The notes: a model not told the origin generated them from the sequence alone. A stretch of DNA of 64,000 nucleotides from Gammaproteobacteria bacterium (GCA_026197075.1 JAPHQV010000025.1:224150-288149); one strand, 5' to 3'. Positions 18,720-33,550 are shown, counted from the stretch's first letter. Numbers and translations: made by a program.

Positions 18720-19796
18720 ATGAAAACCCTTACCGTCGAGCTTGGTGAACGCAGCTACCCCATCCACATCGGCCCCGGCCTGCTGGACGATGGCGCCCTG
18801 CTGAAGCCCCACATCACTGGCCGCCAGGTGATGGTGGTCAGCAACGAGACCGTGGCGCCCCTGTACCTGGCCCGCCTGCAGGCTTCCCTCGCGGACTTCG
18901 ACCTGGACGCGGTCATCCTGCCCGACGGCGAGGAATACAAGACCCTCGAGGTGCTCAACCGCATCTACGACCGGCTGCTGGAAAGGCGCTTCAACCGCAA
19001 GTGCACCCTCGTCGCCCTGGGTGGCGGCGTGGTGGGCGACATGACCGGCTTTGCCGCCGCCACCTACCAGCGCGGTGTGAACTTCATCCAGGTGCCCACC
19101 ACCCTGCTGGCGCAAGTGGATTCCTCCGTGGGCGGCAAGACCGGCGTCAACCACCCGCGTGGCAAGAACATGATCGGGGCCTTCTACCAGCCGAGCTGCG
19201 TGCTGGCGGATACCGACACCCTGGCCACCCTCGACGAGCGCCAGCTGGCGGCGGGCATGGCGGAGGTGATCAAGTACGGCCTGATCCGCGAGCCCGGCTT
19301 CTTCGCCTGGCTGGAGGCGCACATGGATGCCCTCAACGCGCGTGACACCGGCGCGCTGATCGAGGCCATCGAACGCTCCTGTGCCTGCAAGGCCGAGGTG
19401 GTGGCCGCCGACGAACGCGAGGGCGGGCTGCGCGCCATCCTCAACCTGGGTCACACCTTCGGCCATGCCATCGAGACCGGCATGGGCTACGGCAGCTGGC
19501 TGCACGGCGAGGCGGTGGGGGCCGGCATGTACCTGGCCGCCGAGCTGTCGCGCCGCGAGGGCTGGTTGAGCACGGCCGATGTGGAACGTATCCGCGTGCT
19601 GCTGGAGCGCGCCCGCCTGCCCGTCAAGGCACCGCCCAGCATGACCGAGCAGCAGTTTCTCGACCTCATGGCGGTGGACAAGAAGGTACTGGATGGCGGC
19701 CTGCGCCTGGTGCTGCTCAAGGCCATCGGCGAGGCCGTGATCAGCGGGGATTTCCAGCCGCGGCATTTGCACGAGACCCTGGCCGCGGCCTTATGA
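18720..19796 (+). CDS. aroB: 3-dehydroquinate synthase
   Basis: A 358-residue NAD- and metal-dependent enzyme that makes 3-dehydroquinate from [20 protein letters not shown] starts the protein, PDGEEYKT and [13 protein letters not shown] bind NAD, and the metal ligands lie in the E-x-[16 protein letters not shown] and LHGEAV segments. The ATG at 18720 matches family starts; a GTG at 18702 is in frame. It overlaps dgt by four bases. Confidence 0.95.
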   Translation: MKTLTVELGERSYPIHIGPGLLDDGALLKPHITGRQVMVVSNETVAPLYLARLQASLADFDLDAVILPDGEEYKTLEVLNRIYDRLLERRFNRKCTLVALGGGVVGDMTGFAAATYQRGVNFIQVPTTLLAQVDSSVGGKTGVNHPRGKNMIGAFYQPSCVLADTDTLATLDERQLAAGMAEVIKYGLIREPGFFAWLEAHMDALNARDTGALIEAIERSCACKAEVVAADEREGGLRAILNLGHTFGHAIETGMGYGSWLHGEAVGAGMYLAAELSRREGWLSTADVERIRVLLERARLPVKAPPSMTEQQFLDLMAVDKKVLDGGLRLVLLKAIGEAVISGDFQPRHLHETLAAAL

Positions 19797-20977
19797 CGTC
19801 GCTGCCCGTCACCGTCGCCACCAGCCAGTCGTTGCTGGCGCCCTACGCGGTACGGGACAGCAACTCCCACGGCCGCGCCCACCGCGAACCGCCGCCCACC
19901 TACCGCAGCGAGTTCCAGCGCGACCGCGACCGCATCATCCATTGCGGCGCCTTCCGGCGCCTGGAATACAAGACCCAGGTGTTCGTGAACCACGAGGGCG
20001 ACCTGTTCCGCACTCGCCTCACCCATTCCATCGAGGTGGCGCAGATCGCCCGCGCCATCGCCCGTACCCTGGCCCTCAACGAGGACCTGACCGAGGCCAT
20101 CGCCCTGGCCCACGACCTGGGCCACACCCCCTTCGGTCATGCCGGCCAGGATGCCCTCAACGCCTGCATGAAAGACCATGGCGGTTTCGAGCACAACCTG
20201 CAGTCGCTGCGCGTGGTGGACGAGCTGGAGGAGCGCTACGCCGATTTCACCGGCCTCAACCTGATGTTCGAGACCCGCGAGGGCATCCTCAAGCACTGCG
20301 CCCCGGCCAAGGCGGCCGAGCTGGGCGAATTGGGGCGGCGTTTCCTGGACAAACGCCAACCCAGCCTGGAGGCCCAGCTCACCAACCTGGCCGACGAGAT
20401 CGCCTATAACAGCCATGATGTGGACGATGGCCTGCGTTCCGGCCTCATCAGCCTCGAACAGTTACGCGAGATCGAGCTGTTTGCCGAGCATCACGAGGCC
20501 GTGGCGCGCAGCTCCCCGGAATTGCCGGCCCGGCGCGTCATCCACGAAGTGGTGCGACGCATGATCGGCCAGCAGGTGGGTGACCTGGTGGAAACCAGTA
20601 TCGCGCGCCTACGGGCGGCGGCCCCCGCGGACCTGGAAGCGGTGCGCGCCCATGGCGAGGCGCTGATCGCCTACAGTGACTCCATGCGCGAGCGCAACCT
20701 GGAACTGAAACGCTTTCTGCGCACCAACCTGTATCGTCACTACCGTGTACATCGCATGAGCGGCAAGGCCCGCCAGGTCATCGAATCCCTGTTCGAGGCC
20801 TTCTTCGGTGACCCGCGCCTGTTGCCTGACAAGGCCCAGGAACAGGTGCGCCTGCTGGCCGAGACCCAGGGCGAGGCCGGGCGCGCGCGCGCCGTCGCCG
20901 ACTACATCGCCGGCATGACCGATCGCTATGCCATTACCGAATATGAACGGGTGTACAATCCCAGGGAACTGACCTGA
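19793..20977 (+). CDS. Deoxyguanosinetriphosphate triphosphohydrolase-like protein
   Basis: A 394-residue HD-domain dNTPase. The metal site is visible as [10 protein letters not shown] (first His), [11 protein letters not shown] (HD pair) and the later NSHDVDDGL aspartate. It removes triphosphate from dNTPs, controlling nucleotide pools. Its length matches the shorter dGTPase-like type rather than E. coli Dgt (about 505 residues). Translational coupling to aroB (ATGA overlap) is common in this lineage. Confidence 0.92.
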   Translation: MTSLPVTVATSQSLLAPYAVRDSNSHGRAHREPPPTYRSEFQRDRDRIIHCGAFRRLEYKTQVFVNHEGDLFRTRLTHSIEVAQIARAIARTLALNEDLTEAIALAHDLGHTPFGHAGQDALNACMKDHGGFEHNLQSLRVVDELEERYADFTGLNLMFETREGILKHCAPAKAAELGELGRRFLDKRQPSLEAQLTNLADEIAYNSHDVDDGLRSGLISLEQLREIELFAEHHEAVARSSPELPARRVIHEVVRRMIGQQVGDLVETSIARLRAAAPADLEAVRAHGEALIAYSDSMRERNLELKRFLRTNLYRHYRVHRMSGKARQVIESLFEAFFGDPRLLPDKAQEQVRLLAETQGEAGRARAVADYIAGMTDRYAITEYERVYNPRELT

Positions 20978-21013
20978 TGCGCCACCTTGTACCCACTACC
21001 CTGATCGAATGCC

Positions 21014-21265
21014 ATGCGTATCTACATGCAAATCCCGCCCACCGACGAACGACCGCCGCGGTTCTATCACCTGCACCTGCAGGAGGACCTCATTGACGGC
21101 TGGACCCTGCTGCGGGAATGGGGCAGCCAGGGTGCGCGCGGCCGCCTGGCACGGGAGCATTACCCCGACTACGAGAGCGCCGAGCAGGCCATGCTCAAGG
21201 TGCGTGATGACCAGCTGCGCCGCGGCTACCGGGTGGTATTCATGCAGGCCGGCAACCAGGGGTAG
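21014..21265 (+). CDS. WGR domain mini-protein
   Basis: An 83-residue protein that is little more than one WGR domain: RFYHLHLQEDLIDGWTLLREWGSQGARGR followed by the Y-x-S-x-x-x-A repeat. WGR domains occur in PARPs and bind nucleic acid ends; free-standing copies such as this have no assigned role. It sits in the line dgt - WGR - damX-like, nine bases upstream of the next gene, so it is probably cotranscribed. Confidence 0.8.
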   Translation: MRIYMQIPPTDERPPRFYHLHLQEDLIDGWTLLREWGSQGARGRLAREHYPDYESAEQAMLKVRDDQLRRGYRVVFMQAGNQG

Positions 21266-21274
21266 ACGGGAACC

Positions 21275-22915
21275 ATGACGCAGCCACCGCCACAGGACGA
21301 TTCCCGGGACTGGCTGACCACGCTCGGACTGGAACAGGATCCCTTCGCGCCCGGCTACCGGCCGGAATTCTTCTACGCGGAGCCGGCCTTCCTGCAGCGC
21401 CTCGACCTGCTCACCCACCTGCTGCAGTTCAGCGACAGCCTGCTGGTGGTGCTGGGCGAGCATGGCGCCGGCAAGACCACCCTGCTGCGGGAATTGAGCG
21501 AACGGGCCGGGGACAACTGGCGTATCTGTGTGCTGCGTGGCGACGAGGTGCACAGCCTCGAGACCGCCCTGCGCCGTCTGGCGGAATGCCTGGGCCTGGA
21601 GGCCTTGCCCGCGGATGCCGAGGCCTTGCCGGAACGGTTGATGGGCCACTGCCAGGATCTGCGCGAGGCCATGGAATTGCCGATCCTGATCATCGACGAT
21701 GCCGAGCAGGTGCCGCCCTCGTTGCTGCGCCGCCTGGCCAGTCTGGCCGGCGACCCCGGCGCCACGGTCCAGCGCCTGCGCATCCTGTTGTTCGGGGCGC
21801 CCGCCCTGGAAGGTCTGTTGGCCCAGGCAGGCCTGGCCCCGGGCCTGGCGCCCTTCGTGCAGACCCTGAGCGTGCCGCGTTTCAACGAGGTCCAGGCCGC
21901 GACCTACCTGATGTATCGCCTGACCGTGGCGGGCTATGGTGGTGAAAGCCCTTTTTCCTCCACCGAGGTGCGCGCCATCGCCAAGGCCTCGGGTGGGCTG
22001 CCCGGCCCCATGAATGCCCTGGCCCGGGACGCCCTGCGGACCCATGCCGGCCAGGCGGGACTGAATCTGGGTGCGGCCGGCGCGGGACGACGCTGGCTGC
22101 CCCTGTTGCTGGGAGGCCTGCTGCTGGCGGCCGGCGCCTGGTGGTGGACGGGCGGCTTCGACCGGCAATCGGCCTCGGAGTCCGTGCAATGGGCGGAGCG
22201 GCCCTTGCATGTGCCGCCCCAGCCCACCCTGGGCCGGATCGAACCCCGCGATCCTGTCCCGGTTCCGGAGCCGGAGCCCGCCCGGGCCCCGCTGCCGGAT
22301 ATCACCCTGGGTGCCGAGGCCGAGCCGGAAGCCGGAGACGAGGAGGCGCAGGCGCACGAGGAGCCGGGCCCGCTGGCCGCCGTCGAGCCGGATCCGGCGC
22401 TGGATACCCCGCAAGCCCCGCCCGCCGCCGCAGCCAAGCCGGAACCCCAGGCCGAGCCGAAGCCAGAATCGGAGCCCAAGACCGAACCAGAGCCGGAGCT
22501 CAAGGCCGAGCCAAAGCCAGAACCCAAGGCGAAACCAGAGCCGCAACCGGCCGAAGCGGCCGCTCCCGAAGTGGAGGAACCCCGGCCGGATTCCGCACCT
22601 CCGCTGGACGCCCCGGCGGAGCGCGGACTGGACTGGCTGCGCGCCCAGCCCGCGGGCCGCTATACCTTGCAGCTGCTGGTCAGTCGCAGTGAGGATGCGG
22701 TGCGGGGCTTCGTCGCGCAGCATGATCTGGAGGGCGAGCTGGCCTGGTATCACCGGGTCCAGAACGGAGAAGACCGCTATACCCTGCTGTTCGGCTCCTA
22801 TCCCAGCCTTGCCGCGGCACGGGCGGCCATCGCCGGCCTGCCGGCCCAGGTGCGGCGCGACAAGCCCTGGCCACGCAGCTTCGCCTCGGTACAGGCACAA
22901 CTCCCCGCCCCGTAG
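21275..22915 (+). CDS. DamX-like AAA ATPase with SPOR domain
   Basis: A 546-residue membrane protein. The cytoplasmic AAA module (residues 1-260, ExeA-like) has Walker A GEHGAGKTT near residue 65 and Walker B ILIIDDAEQ near residue 148. A transmembrane segment (about 271-290) leads to a long periplasmic low-complexity region of E-P-K-P-type repeats (about 385-430) and a C-terminal SPOR domain (about 455-540) that binds glycan strands at the division septum. This architecture equals DamX, a cell-division protein. The stop codon lies in a palindromic repeat. Confidence 0.88.
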   Translation: MTQPPPQDDSRDWLTTLGLEQDPFAPGYRPEFFYAEPAFLQRLDLLTHLLQFSDSLLVVLGEHGAGKTTLLRELSERAGDNWRICVLRGDEVHSLETALRRLAECLGLEALPADAEALPERLMGHCQDLREAMELPILIIDDAEQVPPSLLRRLASLAGDPGATVQRLRILLFGAPALEGLLAQAGLAPGLAPFVQTLSVPRFNEVQAATYLMYRLTVAGYGGESPFSSTEVRAIAKASGGLPGPMNALARDALRTHAGQAGLNLGAAGAGRRWLPLLLGGLLLAAGAWWWTGGFDRQSASESVQWAERPLHVPPQPTLGRIEPRDPVPVPEPEPARAPLPDITLGAEAEPEAGDEEAQAHEEPGPLAAVEPDPALDTPQAPPAAAAKPEPQAEPKPESEPKTEPEPELKAEPKPEPKAKPEPQPAEAAAPEVEEPRPDSAPPLDAPAERGLDWLRAQPAGRYTLQLLVSRSEDAVRGFVAQHDLEGELAWYHRVQNGEDRYTLLFGSYPSLAAARAAIAGLPAQVRRDKPWPRSFASVQAQLPAP

Positions 22916-22936
22916 GAGCGGGCTCTGCCCGCGAGG
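22911..22936. repeat. Palindromic repeat, GTAGGAGCGG type
   Basis: GTAGGAGCGGGC-TCT-GCCCGCGAGG; one unit, with the stop codon of the preceding gene inside it. Same family as 52840 and 63751. Confidence 0.7.
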
Positions 22937-23133
22937 GGGTCAATGATGGAATCCCCTGCCGGAATGAGGGCATAGGGACGCACCACTGGCGCCGCAGGGC
23001 GTTCTGGATTATCCTGTCGGGCCGATTTTGCGCAGCCGGGCGGCCATCGGGCAGCCCGCGCCGGAAGCCGCCCCTGGGTGTTCACCCCGCTGTGCTGATC
23101 TCCTTAGTTCACTGAATTTTAAGAGGTCCGACC

Positions 23134-27779
<4,646 letters not shown>

Positions 27780-27780
<1 letters not shown>

Positions 27781-29231
27781 TGGGCAAGCCGACGGGCTTC
27801 ATGGAGTTCCCGCGCCAGGATCGTAGCTATGCACCGGTGGAACAACGCATCAAGCACTTCAAGGAATTCGTCATTCCCCTGAGTGACCAGGCGCTGGCCA
27901 CCCAGGGTGCGCGCTGCATGGATTGCGGCATCCCCTTCTGCCACCAGGGTTGCCCGGTCAATAACCTGATTCCCGACTGGAACGACCTGGTGTATCGCGG
28001 CAAGTGGGAGCGTGCCAGCGAGGTGCTGCATTCCACCAACAACTTCCCGGAGTTCACCGGCCGCATCTGCCCGGCGCCCTGCCAGGAATCCTGCACCCTG
28101 AACATCGACGACAACCCGGTCAGCATCAAGAGCATCGAATGCGCCATCGTCGACAAGGCCTTCGAGAACGGCTGGGTGAAGCCACGGCCCGCGGCCCACA
28201 AGACCGGCGAGCGCGTGGCCGTGGTCGGCTCCGGCCCCGCCGGCATGGCCTGCGCCCAGCAGCTGGCGCGCGTCGGTCACGAGGTGACCCTGTACGAGAA
28301 GGCCGACCGTATCGGTGGTCTGCTGCGCTACGGCATCCCCGACTTCAAAATGGAAAAACAGCTCATCGACCGGCGCGTGGAACAGATGGCCGCCGAGGGC
28401 GTGCAGTTCAAGCCCAATACCCACATCGGTGTGGATCTGCCGGCCAGGCAGTTGCTGAGTGACTTCGACGCCGTGGCCCTGACCGGCGGCTCCGAGCAGC
28501 CACGCGACCTGCCGGTGGAAGGCCGCGAGCTGGATGGCGTGCACTTCGCCATGAACTTCCTGCCGCAGCAGAACAAGCGCAACGCCGGAGACCGCATCCC
28601 CGACGAGGTTGCCATCTCCGCGAAGGACAAGCACGTCATCGTCATCGGTGGCGGCGACACCGGTTCCGACTGCATCGGTACCTCCATCCGTCAGGGCTGC
28701 AAGTCGGTCACCCAGCTGGAGATCCTGCCGCGCCCGCCGGAGCACGAAGACAAGGGCCTGACCTGGCCCGAGTGGCCCAACAAGATGCGCACCTCCTCCT
28801 CCCAGGAAGAAGGTGCGAAGCGCGACTGGTGCGTCACCACCCGGAAACTGGAAGGCGAGAACGGCCAGGTGAGGCGCATCCATTGCGCGCGCGTGGAATG
28901 GAGCAAGGACGAAAAGGGCGCCTGGAAGATGAGTGAGGTGCCGGGTTCCGAGTTCGTGCTCGACGCCGACCTGGTGCTGCTGGCCATGGGCTTCGTGCAT
29001 CCGGTAAAGAAAGGAATGCTCGAGGAACTGGGCCTGGAACTGGATGCCCGCGGCAACGTGAAAGGTGACACCGAGGGCGCGGACGCCTACAAGACCTCGC
29101 TCGACAAGGTGTTCGCCGCCGGCGACATGCGCCGCGGCCAGTCCCTGGTGGTCTGGGCCATCCGCGAAGGCCGCCAGTGCGCGCGCGCCATCGACGAGTT
29201 CCTGATGGGCAGCTCCGAGCTGCCACGGTAA
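27780..29231 (+). CDS. gltD: Glutamate synthase small subunit
   Basis: A 483-residue FAD/NADPH protein that feeds electrons to GltB. N-terminal cysteine groups ([14 protein letters not shown] and CPAPCQESC) bind two 4Fe-4S clusters, [15 protein letters not shown] near residue 149 binds FAD and [11 protein letters not shown] near residue 289 binds NADPH. Its stop overlaps the hemE start, so gltB-gltD-hemE is one operon, as in pseudomonads. Confidence 0.97.
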
Positions 29232-30295
29232 TGTCCGAACTGAAAAACGACCGTTTCCTGCGCGCCCTGTTGCGCCAGCCCGTGGACATGACGCCGGTGT
29301 GGATGATGCGTCAGGCCGGGCGCTACCTGCCCGAGTATCGCGCGACCCGCGAGAAGGCCGGCAGCTTCATGGACCTGTGCATGAACCCGGAGCTGGCCTG
29401 CGAGGTTACCCTGCAGCCGCTGGAACGCTTCCCCCTCGACGCCGCCATCCTGTTCTCCGACATTCTCACTGTGCCCGATGCCATGGGCCTGGGTCTGTAC
29501 TTCGAGGAAGGCGAGGGCCCGCGTTTCAAACGGCCGCTGCGCGACGAGGCCGGCGTGGCCGCCATCGGCGTGCCCGACCCGGAACAGGAACTGCGCTACG
29601 TGATGGATGCCGTGCGCACCATCCGTCGTGAACTCGACGGCCGTGTGCCGCTGATCGGTTTTTCCGGCAGCCCCTGGACCCTGGCCACCTACATGGTGGA
29701 GGGCGGCAGCAGCAAGGACTTCCGTCACATCAAGGCCATGATGTACGACCGGCCCGACCTGCTGCACAAGGTGCTTGAGGTGACCAGCCAGGCCGTCATC
29801 CAGTATCTCAATGCCCAGATCGCCGCCGGTGCACAGGCGGTGATGGTGTTCGACACCTGGGGTGGGGCGCTCTCGCCGCGTACCTACAAGGCCTTTTCGC
29901 TCGCCTACATGGAAAGGATCGTCCAGGGCCTGACACGCGAAGCCGAAGGCCGCGCCGTGCCGGTGATCCTGTTCACCAAGAACGGCGGCCAGTGGCTCGA
30001 GGACATGGCCGCCACCGGCTGCGACGCCCTCGGCCTCGACTGGACCAGCGACATCGGCGACGCAAGAAAGCGTGTCGGTGACAAGGTCGCCCTGCAGGGC
30101 AACCTCGACCCCTGCGTGCTCTATGCATCCAAGGACACCATCCGCCGCGAGGTGGGCCTGGTGCTGGAAGGTTACGGCAAGGGTACGGGCCACGTCTTCA
30201 ACCTGGGCCACGGCATACACCCCCAGGTAGACCCGGAGCACGCCGCCGCCATGGTCGAGGCAGTGCATGAGCTGAGCAAACCCTACCACCGCTAG
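29231..30295 (+). CDS. hemE: Uroporphyrinogen decarboxylase
   Basis: A 354-residue enzyme that decarboxylates uroporphyrinogen III to coproporphyrinogen III in heme synthesis. The signatures [16 protein letters not shown] (near residue 20) and [17 protein letters not shown] (near 140) are both present, along with the catalytic aspartate in [13 protein letters not shown]. The ATG overlaps the gltD stop (TAATG). It is the last core gene before the accessory region. Confidence 0.97.
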   Translation: MSELKNDRFLRALLRQPVDMTPVWMMRQAGRYLPEYRATREKAGSFMDLCMNPELACEVTLQPLERFPLDAAILFSDILTVPDAMGLGLYFEEGEGPRFKRPLRDEAGVAAIGVPDPEQELRYVMDAVRTIRRELDGRVPLIGFSGSPWTLATYMVEGGSSKDFRHIKAMMYDRPDLLHKVLEVTSQAVIQYLNAQIAAGAQAVMVFDTWGGALSPRTYKAFSLAYMERIVQGLTREAEGRAVPVILFTKNGGQWLEDMAATGCDALGLDWTSDIGDARKRVGDKVALQGNLDPCVLYASKDTIRREVGLVLEGYGKGTGHVFNLGHGIHPQVDPEHAAAMVEAVHELSKPYHR

Positions 30296-30680
30296 CCGTA
30301 CGCAATCGGCACTTCTTCCCGCACAGAACTGCTATCCACCAGTACGACTCCCTCCAAAGGGCTTTGCACCCCATTCGCCCCTCTCTCCAGCACATGGCTG
30401 TTTCCCATGTAATAACAGAAAGTTATCGTGCCCGCATTATTCGGCAATCAAGGGTATTATCGAGCGCACGCGTGTATAACAGCGAAATCCGGTGATATCA
30501 GTGCATGCGCCCCCTAATATTGACCCGCAGTCCATATGGGCATAAAAGGACAGATAAACCAACAACCAAGAACAAAAAATCCGGGGGTACAAAAAGAATG
30601 ATATCGCGCGTATGCACGCTAATAGTAGTTGTGCGAACACCTGCAACGCCAAGCTATAAGTTCAAGGCAAGGATTCTGTA
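30296..30680. other. 385-base intergenic region at the left edge of the accessory region
   Basis: No convincing gene on either strand. G+C drops clearly from about base 30400 onward compared with hemE. CGTGTATAACAGCG near 30470 recalls an attC left core but no matching right core was found. The final CAAGGATTCTGTA carries a ribosome-binding site for the TTG at 30681. Confidence 0.5.
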
Positions 30681-31637
30681 TTGAAAAAACCTGAGACTCC
30701 CCAAGATGAACAGGCCCGGGTCGAAACACTTCGGTCACTTGGTATTCTGGATACTCCACCGGAGGAACGATTTGATCGCCTGACACGTATGGCGAAAAGG
30801 CTATTTGGCGTGCCTATCGCGCTTGTCAGTCTTGTCGATGAGAACCGTCAGTGGTTTAAATCCTGCTTCGGACTCAGCGTGAGTGAAACAACGCGCGATA
30901 TCTCATTTTGTGGCCATGCAATTCTGGGTAACGGTCTGTTCATCATTCCCGACACCATCGAGGATGACCGCTTTGCGGATAATCCGCTTGTTTTGAACGA
31001 TCCATATATCCGGTTTTATGCCGGATGTCCGCTCAAGGGCCCGGACGGGAGCAAGCTGGGAACTCTGTGCATTATTGACCGTCAACCAAGAAGTTTTGGG
31101 AAGGATGAGCTCGAAGCGCTGGTTGACCTTGCAGCAATGGTAGAACGTGAAATTTCGGCTGTTCAACTGGCGACGCTGGATGAGCTTACCAAAATATCAA
31201 ACCGACGCGGTTTTGCGATGCTCGCCCAACACAGTTTGCATCTCTGTGCACGACAGAAATTGTCCGCATCGCTGGTATTCATAGACCTGGATAAGTTCAA
31301 ACCAATCAACGATAAGTTCGGACATGCAGAAGGAGATCGGGTGCTGACAGTCTTTGCCGAACAACTCAAGTCAACATGCCGGGGTGCGGACATCATCGGG
31401 CGAATGGGGGGTGATGAATTCGTTATGTTGCTGATCAATACATCCAGTGAGCCTGCAGAAAGAGTTGTCTCAAAACTCCGTCAGTCAGTCGAAAGATACG
31501 ACCAGGAAGCCAAACGCGGATACGATATTTCATTTTCGCATGGCATAGTCGAGTTTAATCCTGATAAGCACCGCACGATTGATGCACTGCTGGCCGATGC
31601 AGACTCGCTAATGTACGGACTCAAAAAGTCGAAATAA
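30681..31637 (+). CDS. GAF-GGDEF diguanylate cyclase
   Basis: A 318-residue cytoplasmic protein. A GAF domain (about residues 25-160; typical LGILDTPPEERFDRLTRMA start and a GTLCIIDRQPR end) precedes a GGDEF domain that begins at DELTKISNRRGF. The active-site motif GGDEF is intact at 243-247, and an RGAD inhibitory site lies five residues before it, so it should make cyclic di-GMP with product feedback. The start is TTG with AAGGA upstream. It lies just before the first attC-like site and may be the first cassette, although no left boundary was found. Confidence 0.88.
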   Translation: MKKPETPQDEQARVETLRSLGILDTPPEERFDRLTRMAKRLFGVPIALVSLVDENRQWFKSCFGLSVSETTRDISFCGHAILGNGLFIIPDTIEDDRFADNPLVLNDPYIRFYAGCPLKGPDGSKLGTLCIIDRQPRSFGKDELEALVDLAAMVEREISAVQLATLDELTKISNRRGFAMLAQHSLHLCARQKLSASLVFIDLDKFKPINDKFGHAEGDRVLTVFAEQLKSTCRGADIIGRMGGDEFVMLLINTSSEPAERVVSKLRQSVERYDQEAKRGYDISFSHGIVEFNPDKHRTIDALLADADSLMYGLKKSK

Positions 31638-31679
31638 AAACCATTAAAGAAATGGGTCTACGTGCTATTCCTGTCCTTT

Positions 31680-31737
31680 GCCCAACAACCGGTACCACGC
31701 GACCGCCTACGGCGGCACGTGAACCGGAACGTTAGGT
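31680..31737 (+). other. attC-like site 1
   Basis: Left core GCCCAAC (31680-31686), right core GTTAGGT (31731-31737). Between them CCGGTACCACG pairs with CGTGAACCGG and an inner CCGCC-TAC-GGCGG hairpin. 58 bp in total, the usual attC size. Confidence 0.75.
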
Positions 31738-31766
31738 ATTGTTCTAAAAGATAACGGGAGATACCG

Positions 31767-32234
31767 ATGGCACAGTGTCCGAAATGTAAAGGTACAGGCA
31801 GGGTCTTATCCCATCTTAATGCATACGACCCAAACAAGGTCGGTGCGGGTATGGGCATGCACCGGTGCGATCGATGTGCTGGCCAGGGTATTGTTCATGG
31901 CATGGGTGGCGGTGGAGGCGCTGGCAGTCAGCTGATGGCGATAGTCATGGGCTTATTCCTTCACCCGGTCTACTCGTATTTTGGATTCTGGCTGGTATGT
32001 ACCGTTCTGTTATTGACCTTAGGGGAAGTCTTGGGGCCATTGCTCGGCCTGGACAACCTTCCGAACTGGTATTTCCTTTCGGCTGTAACTATTCCAGTCG
32101 CTTTGGCGGTGCTGTTAAGAAAGAGAATCCCGGCACTGATGAAGTGGATATTCTATATCTTGATTGGGGGGATTGTTCTTTTCATCGGAGCTGCAATTAT
32201 CTCAGTGATTATTGAAAAATCGACATCGGGCTAG
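31767..32234 (+). CDS. Membrane protein with a DnaJ-type zinc motif
   Basis: A 155-residue protein of unknown function. The N-terminal 45 residues hold two CxxCxGxG motifs (CPKCKGTG and CDRCAGQG), the zinc-finger pattern of DnaJ, followed by a glycine run and three to four hydrophobic segments (about residues 55-78, 83-105, 108-118 and 127-150). GGGAG at 31756-31760 supports the ATG. It begins 30 bases after the right core of attC-like site 1, so it is the first gene of its cassette. A membrane chaperone-like or redox role is possible but is a guess. Confidence 0.7.
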   Translation: MAQCPKCKGTGRVLSHLNAYDPNKVGAGMGMHRCDRCAGQGIVHGMGGGGGAGSQLMAIVMGLFLHPVYSYFGFWLVCTVLLLTLGEVLGPLLGLDNLPNWYFLSAVTIPVALAVLLRKRIPALMKWIFYILIGGIVLFIGAAIISVIIEKSTSG

Positions 32235-32256
32235 GCACGCCCATGGGATGCCTGAA

Positions 32257-32297
32257 ACCTAACAAGGCCAAGCAGCGCGGACAAATTCTGCTTCGCC
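32257..32297 (+). other. Partial attC-like site
   Basis: Left core ACCTAAC (32257-32263), then GGC-C-AAGCAG pairing with CTGCTT-C-GCC (32266-32297). The right core expected next (GTTRRRY) is missing, so the site may be decayed or recombined. Confidence 0.5.
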
Positions 32298-32527
32298 ATT
32301 ATTTTACTGGAAAACCATGGCATGAGATCGTACAGAGTCTTGGTTTTACGAAAAGAAATCTATTTGCTGTGGCTCTGCTTGCAACTTTGATTGCCCCATG
32401 GTTATCGGCAAAGGCAAGAGGTTTAATATAAATTGCTCCTAACAAGGAAAATGCCCTCGGACGTCAAAAAGCGCCGCTCCTTCAACGCGCAGTTTTTTGC
32501 CGCCAGTGATTTGCAAGGTTGAGCGTC

Positions 32528-33019
32528 ATGGGCACTTCGGTCATGAAGATAAGAACTTCAACTGATAGCGACGTAGCTTCAATAGCCGCTTTGTTCACTG
32601 AATCAGTGCACAAGATAGCTGCGCGAAGTTATACGCCTATGCAGTTGGCGGCCTGGGCACCTGAGCCACCGGATTTAGGGCAATGGCGGTCGCGGCTGGC
32701 ACTCGCAGAAACGCTGGTGGCGGAGCTTGATGGTGCCATGGCCGGGTTTATATCCTATACCGGCAGTGGCCACATCGAATTACTTTTCACTTCTCCAGAA
32801 TTCTCGCGCAAGGGCGTGGCATCAATGTTGTATGAGTGTGCAGTGCAGATCCTTGATGCCAGGGATGTAAAAGCCTTATCAACCGATGCCAGTATTGAGG
32901 CCCGGACGTTTTTTGAATCAAAGGGGTTCAACGTCGTCGAGGAGCAGGTTGTAGAACGGAATGGCGTTCAACTGAAGCGATTCGCAATGATTAGAGCCTA
33001 CAGCGAAAAAGACGCTTAA
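32528..33019 (+). CDS. GNAT family N-acetyltransferase
   Basis: About 163 residues with the GNAT fold: MKIRTSTDSDVASIAALF at the start, then a beta-4 segment (HIELLFTSPEFSRKGVASMLYE) carrying the R-x-x-G-x-[AG] acetyl-CoA motif in KGVAS, and FFESKGFNVVEEQVVE at the end. The acceptor is unknown. Starts at 32528 (AAGG eight bases upstream) and 32543 are both possible. Its stop codon TAA lies inside the left core of attC-like site 3, typical of integron cassettes. Acetyltransferases are common cassette cargo. Confidence 0.8.
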   Translation: MGTSVMKIRTSTDSDVASIAALFTESVHKIAARSYTPMQLAAWAPEPPDLGQWRSRLALAETLVAELDGAMAGFISYTGSGHIELLFTSPEFSRKGVASMLYECAVQILDARDVKALSTDASIEARTFFESKGFNVVEEQVVERNGVQLKRFAMIRAYSEKDA

Positions 33020-33072
33020 GAAGGCACTGCAGTCGACGCTCGTGTCTGTGCGGCGGATGGTAGGCGTTATGC
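33014..33072 (+). other. attC-like site 3
   Basis: Left core GCTTAAG (33014-33020, last base off consensus), then AAGGCACTGCAGTCGACG, and right core GTTATGC (33066-33072) after a TAGGC stretch. 59 bp. The left core contains the stop codon of the acetyltransferase gene. Confidence 0.65.
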
Positions 33073-33144
33073 ATGGTAGATGAAGAGAAAGAATTTAATG
33101 AGATTTCTCCCTTTGATGCTTGATAAAAGCAGGTATAAAGCAAT

Positions 33145-33411
33145 ATGAATGATTTTACAGACAAAATGAATGTTGAATACATCGATAATGCGATTCAGAA
33201 GTTAAATGAGTACGCGAAGGTAGAGAATTTAAGAGATTTGATATCGATATTAGAGGCGTTAAAACAAGACCCGCGCAACGAATCGCTTTTGGAACAACTT
33301 ACCAATGCATGGAGAAATCTTGGCGTGTATCAAGGCACAGTTTTAACCTATGTGCCCGATTTCTATACTTTGATACCGGATGATATTTTTGGGGATAACT
33401 TAAAGAAGTAA
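33145..33411 (+). CDS. Small hypothetical protein (cassette gene)
   Basis: An 88-residue acidic protein, AT-rich in codon use. No motif, signal peptide or membrane segment is seen; the first 55 residues look alpha-helical (IDNAIQKLNEYAKVENL and similar). I do not recognise a family. It lies between the right core at 33066 and the right core at 33526, so it seems to be the single gene of one cassette. Confidence 0.55.
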   Translation: MNDFTDKMNVEYIDNAIQKLNEYAKVENLRDLISILEALKQDPRNESLLEQLTNAWRNLGVYQGTVLTYVPDFYTLIPDDIFGDNLKK

Positions 33412-33525
33412 ACGGGGTTAGTGATAAAGGGGGTTATGGATTTTTTATTAAATGCATTTAAACATCCACAGCCATACGCACGTTCGGACGTTCTCTACGC
33501 TGCGCTCACACCGCACAGCTATATA

Positions 33526-33532
33526 GTTAGGC
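33526..33532 (+). other. attC-like right core
   Basis: GTTAGGC exactly fits GTTRRRY and is preceded by a CGGACG segment. No good left core was found upstream, so only this half is supported. Confidence 0.45.
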
Positions 33533-33550
33533 ATTAATAAGGAGAAAAAT

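Noticed and set aside
22440..22560. Glu-Pro-Lys repeats as a tandem DNA repeat
   Set aside because: It is the low-complexity periplasmic linker of the DamX-like protein; repeat units vary.
30437..30652. Minus-strand 71-residue frame in the gap after hemE
   Set aside because: No ribosome-binding site, unusual composition and no family match; treated as non-coding.
32243..32431. 62-residue frame after the DnaJ-motif membrane gene
   Set aside because: Its first third is the partial attC-like site; no ribosome-binding site and no homology signal. Could still be translated, but not supported.
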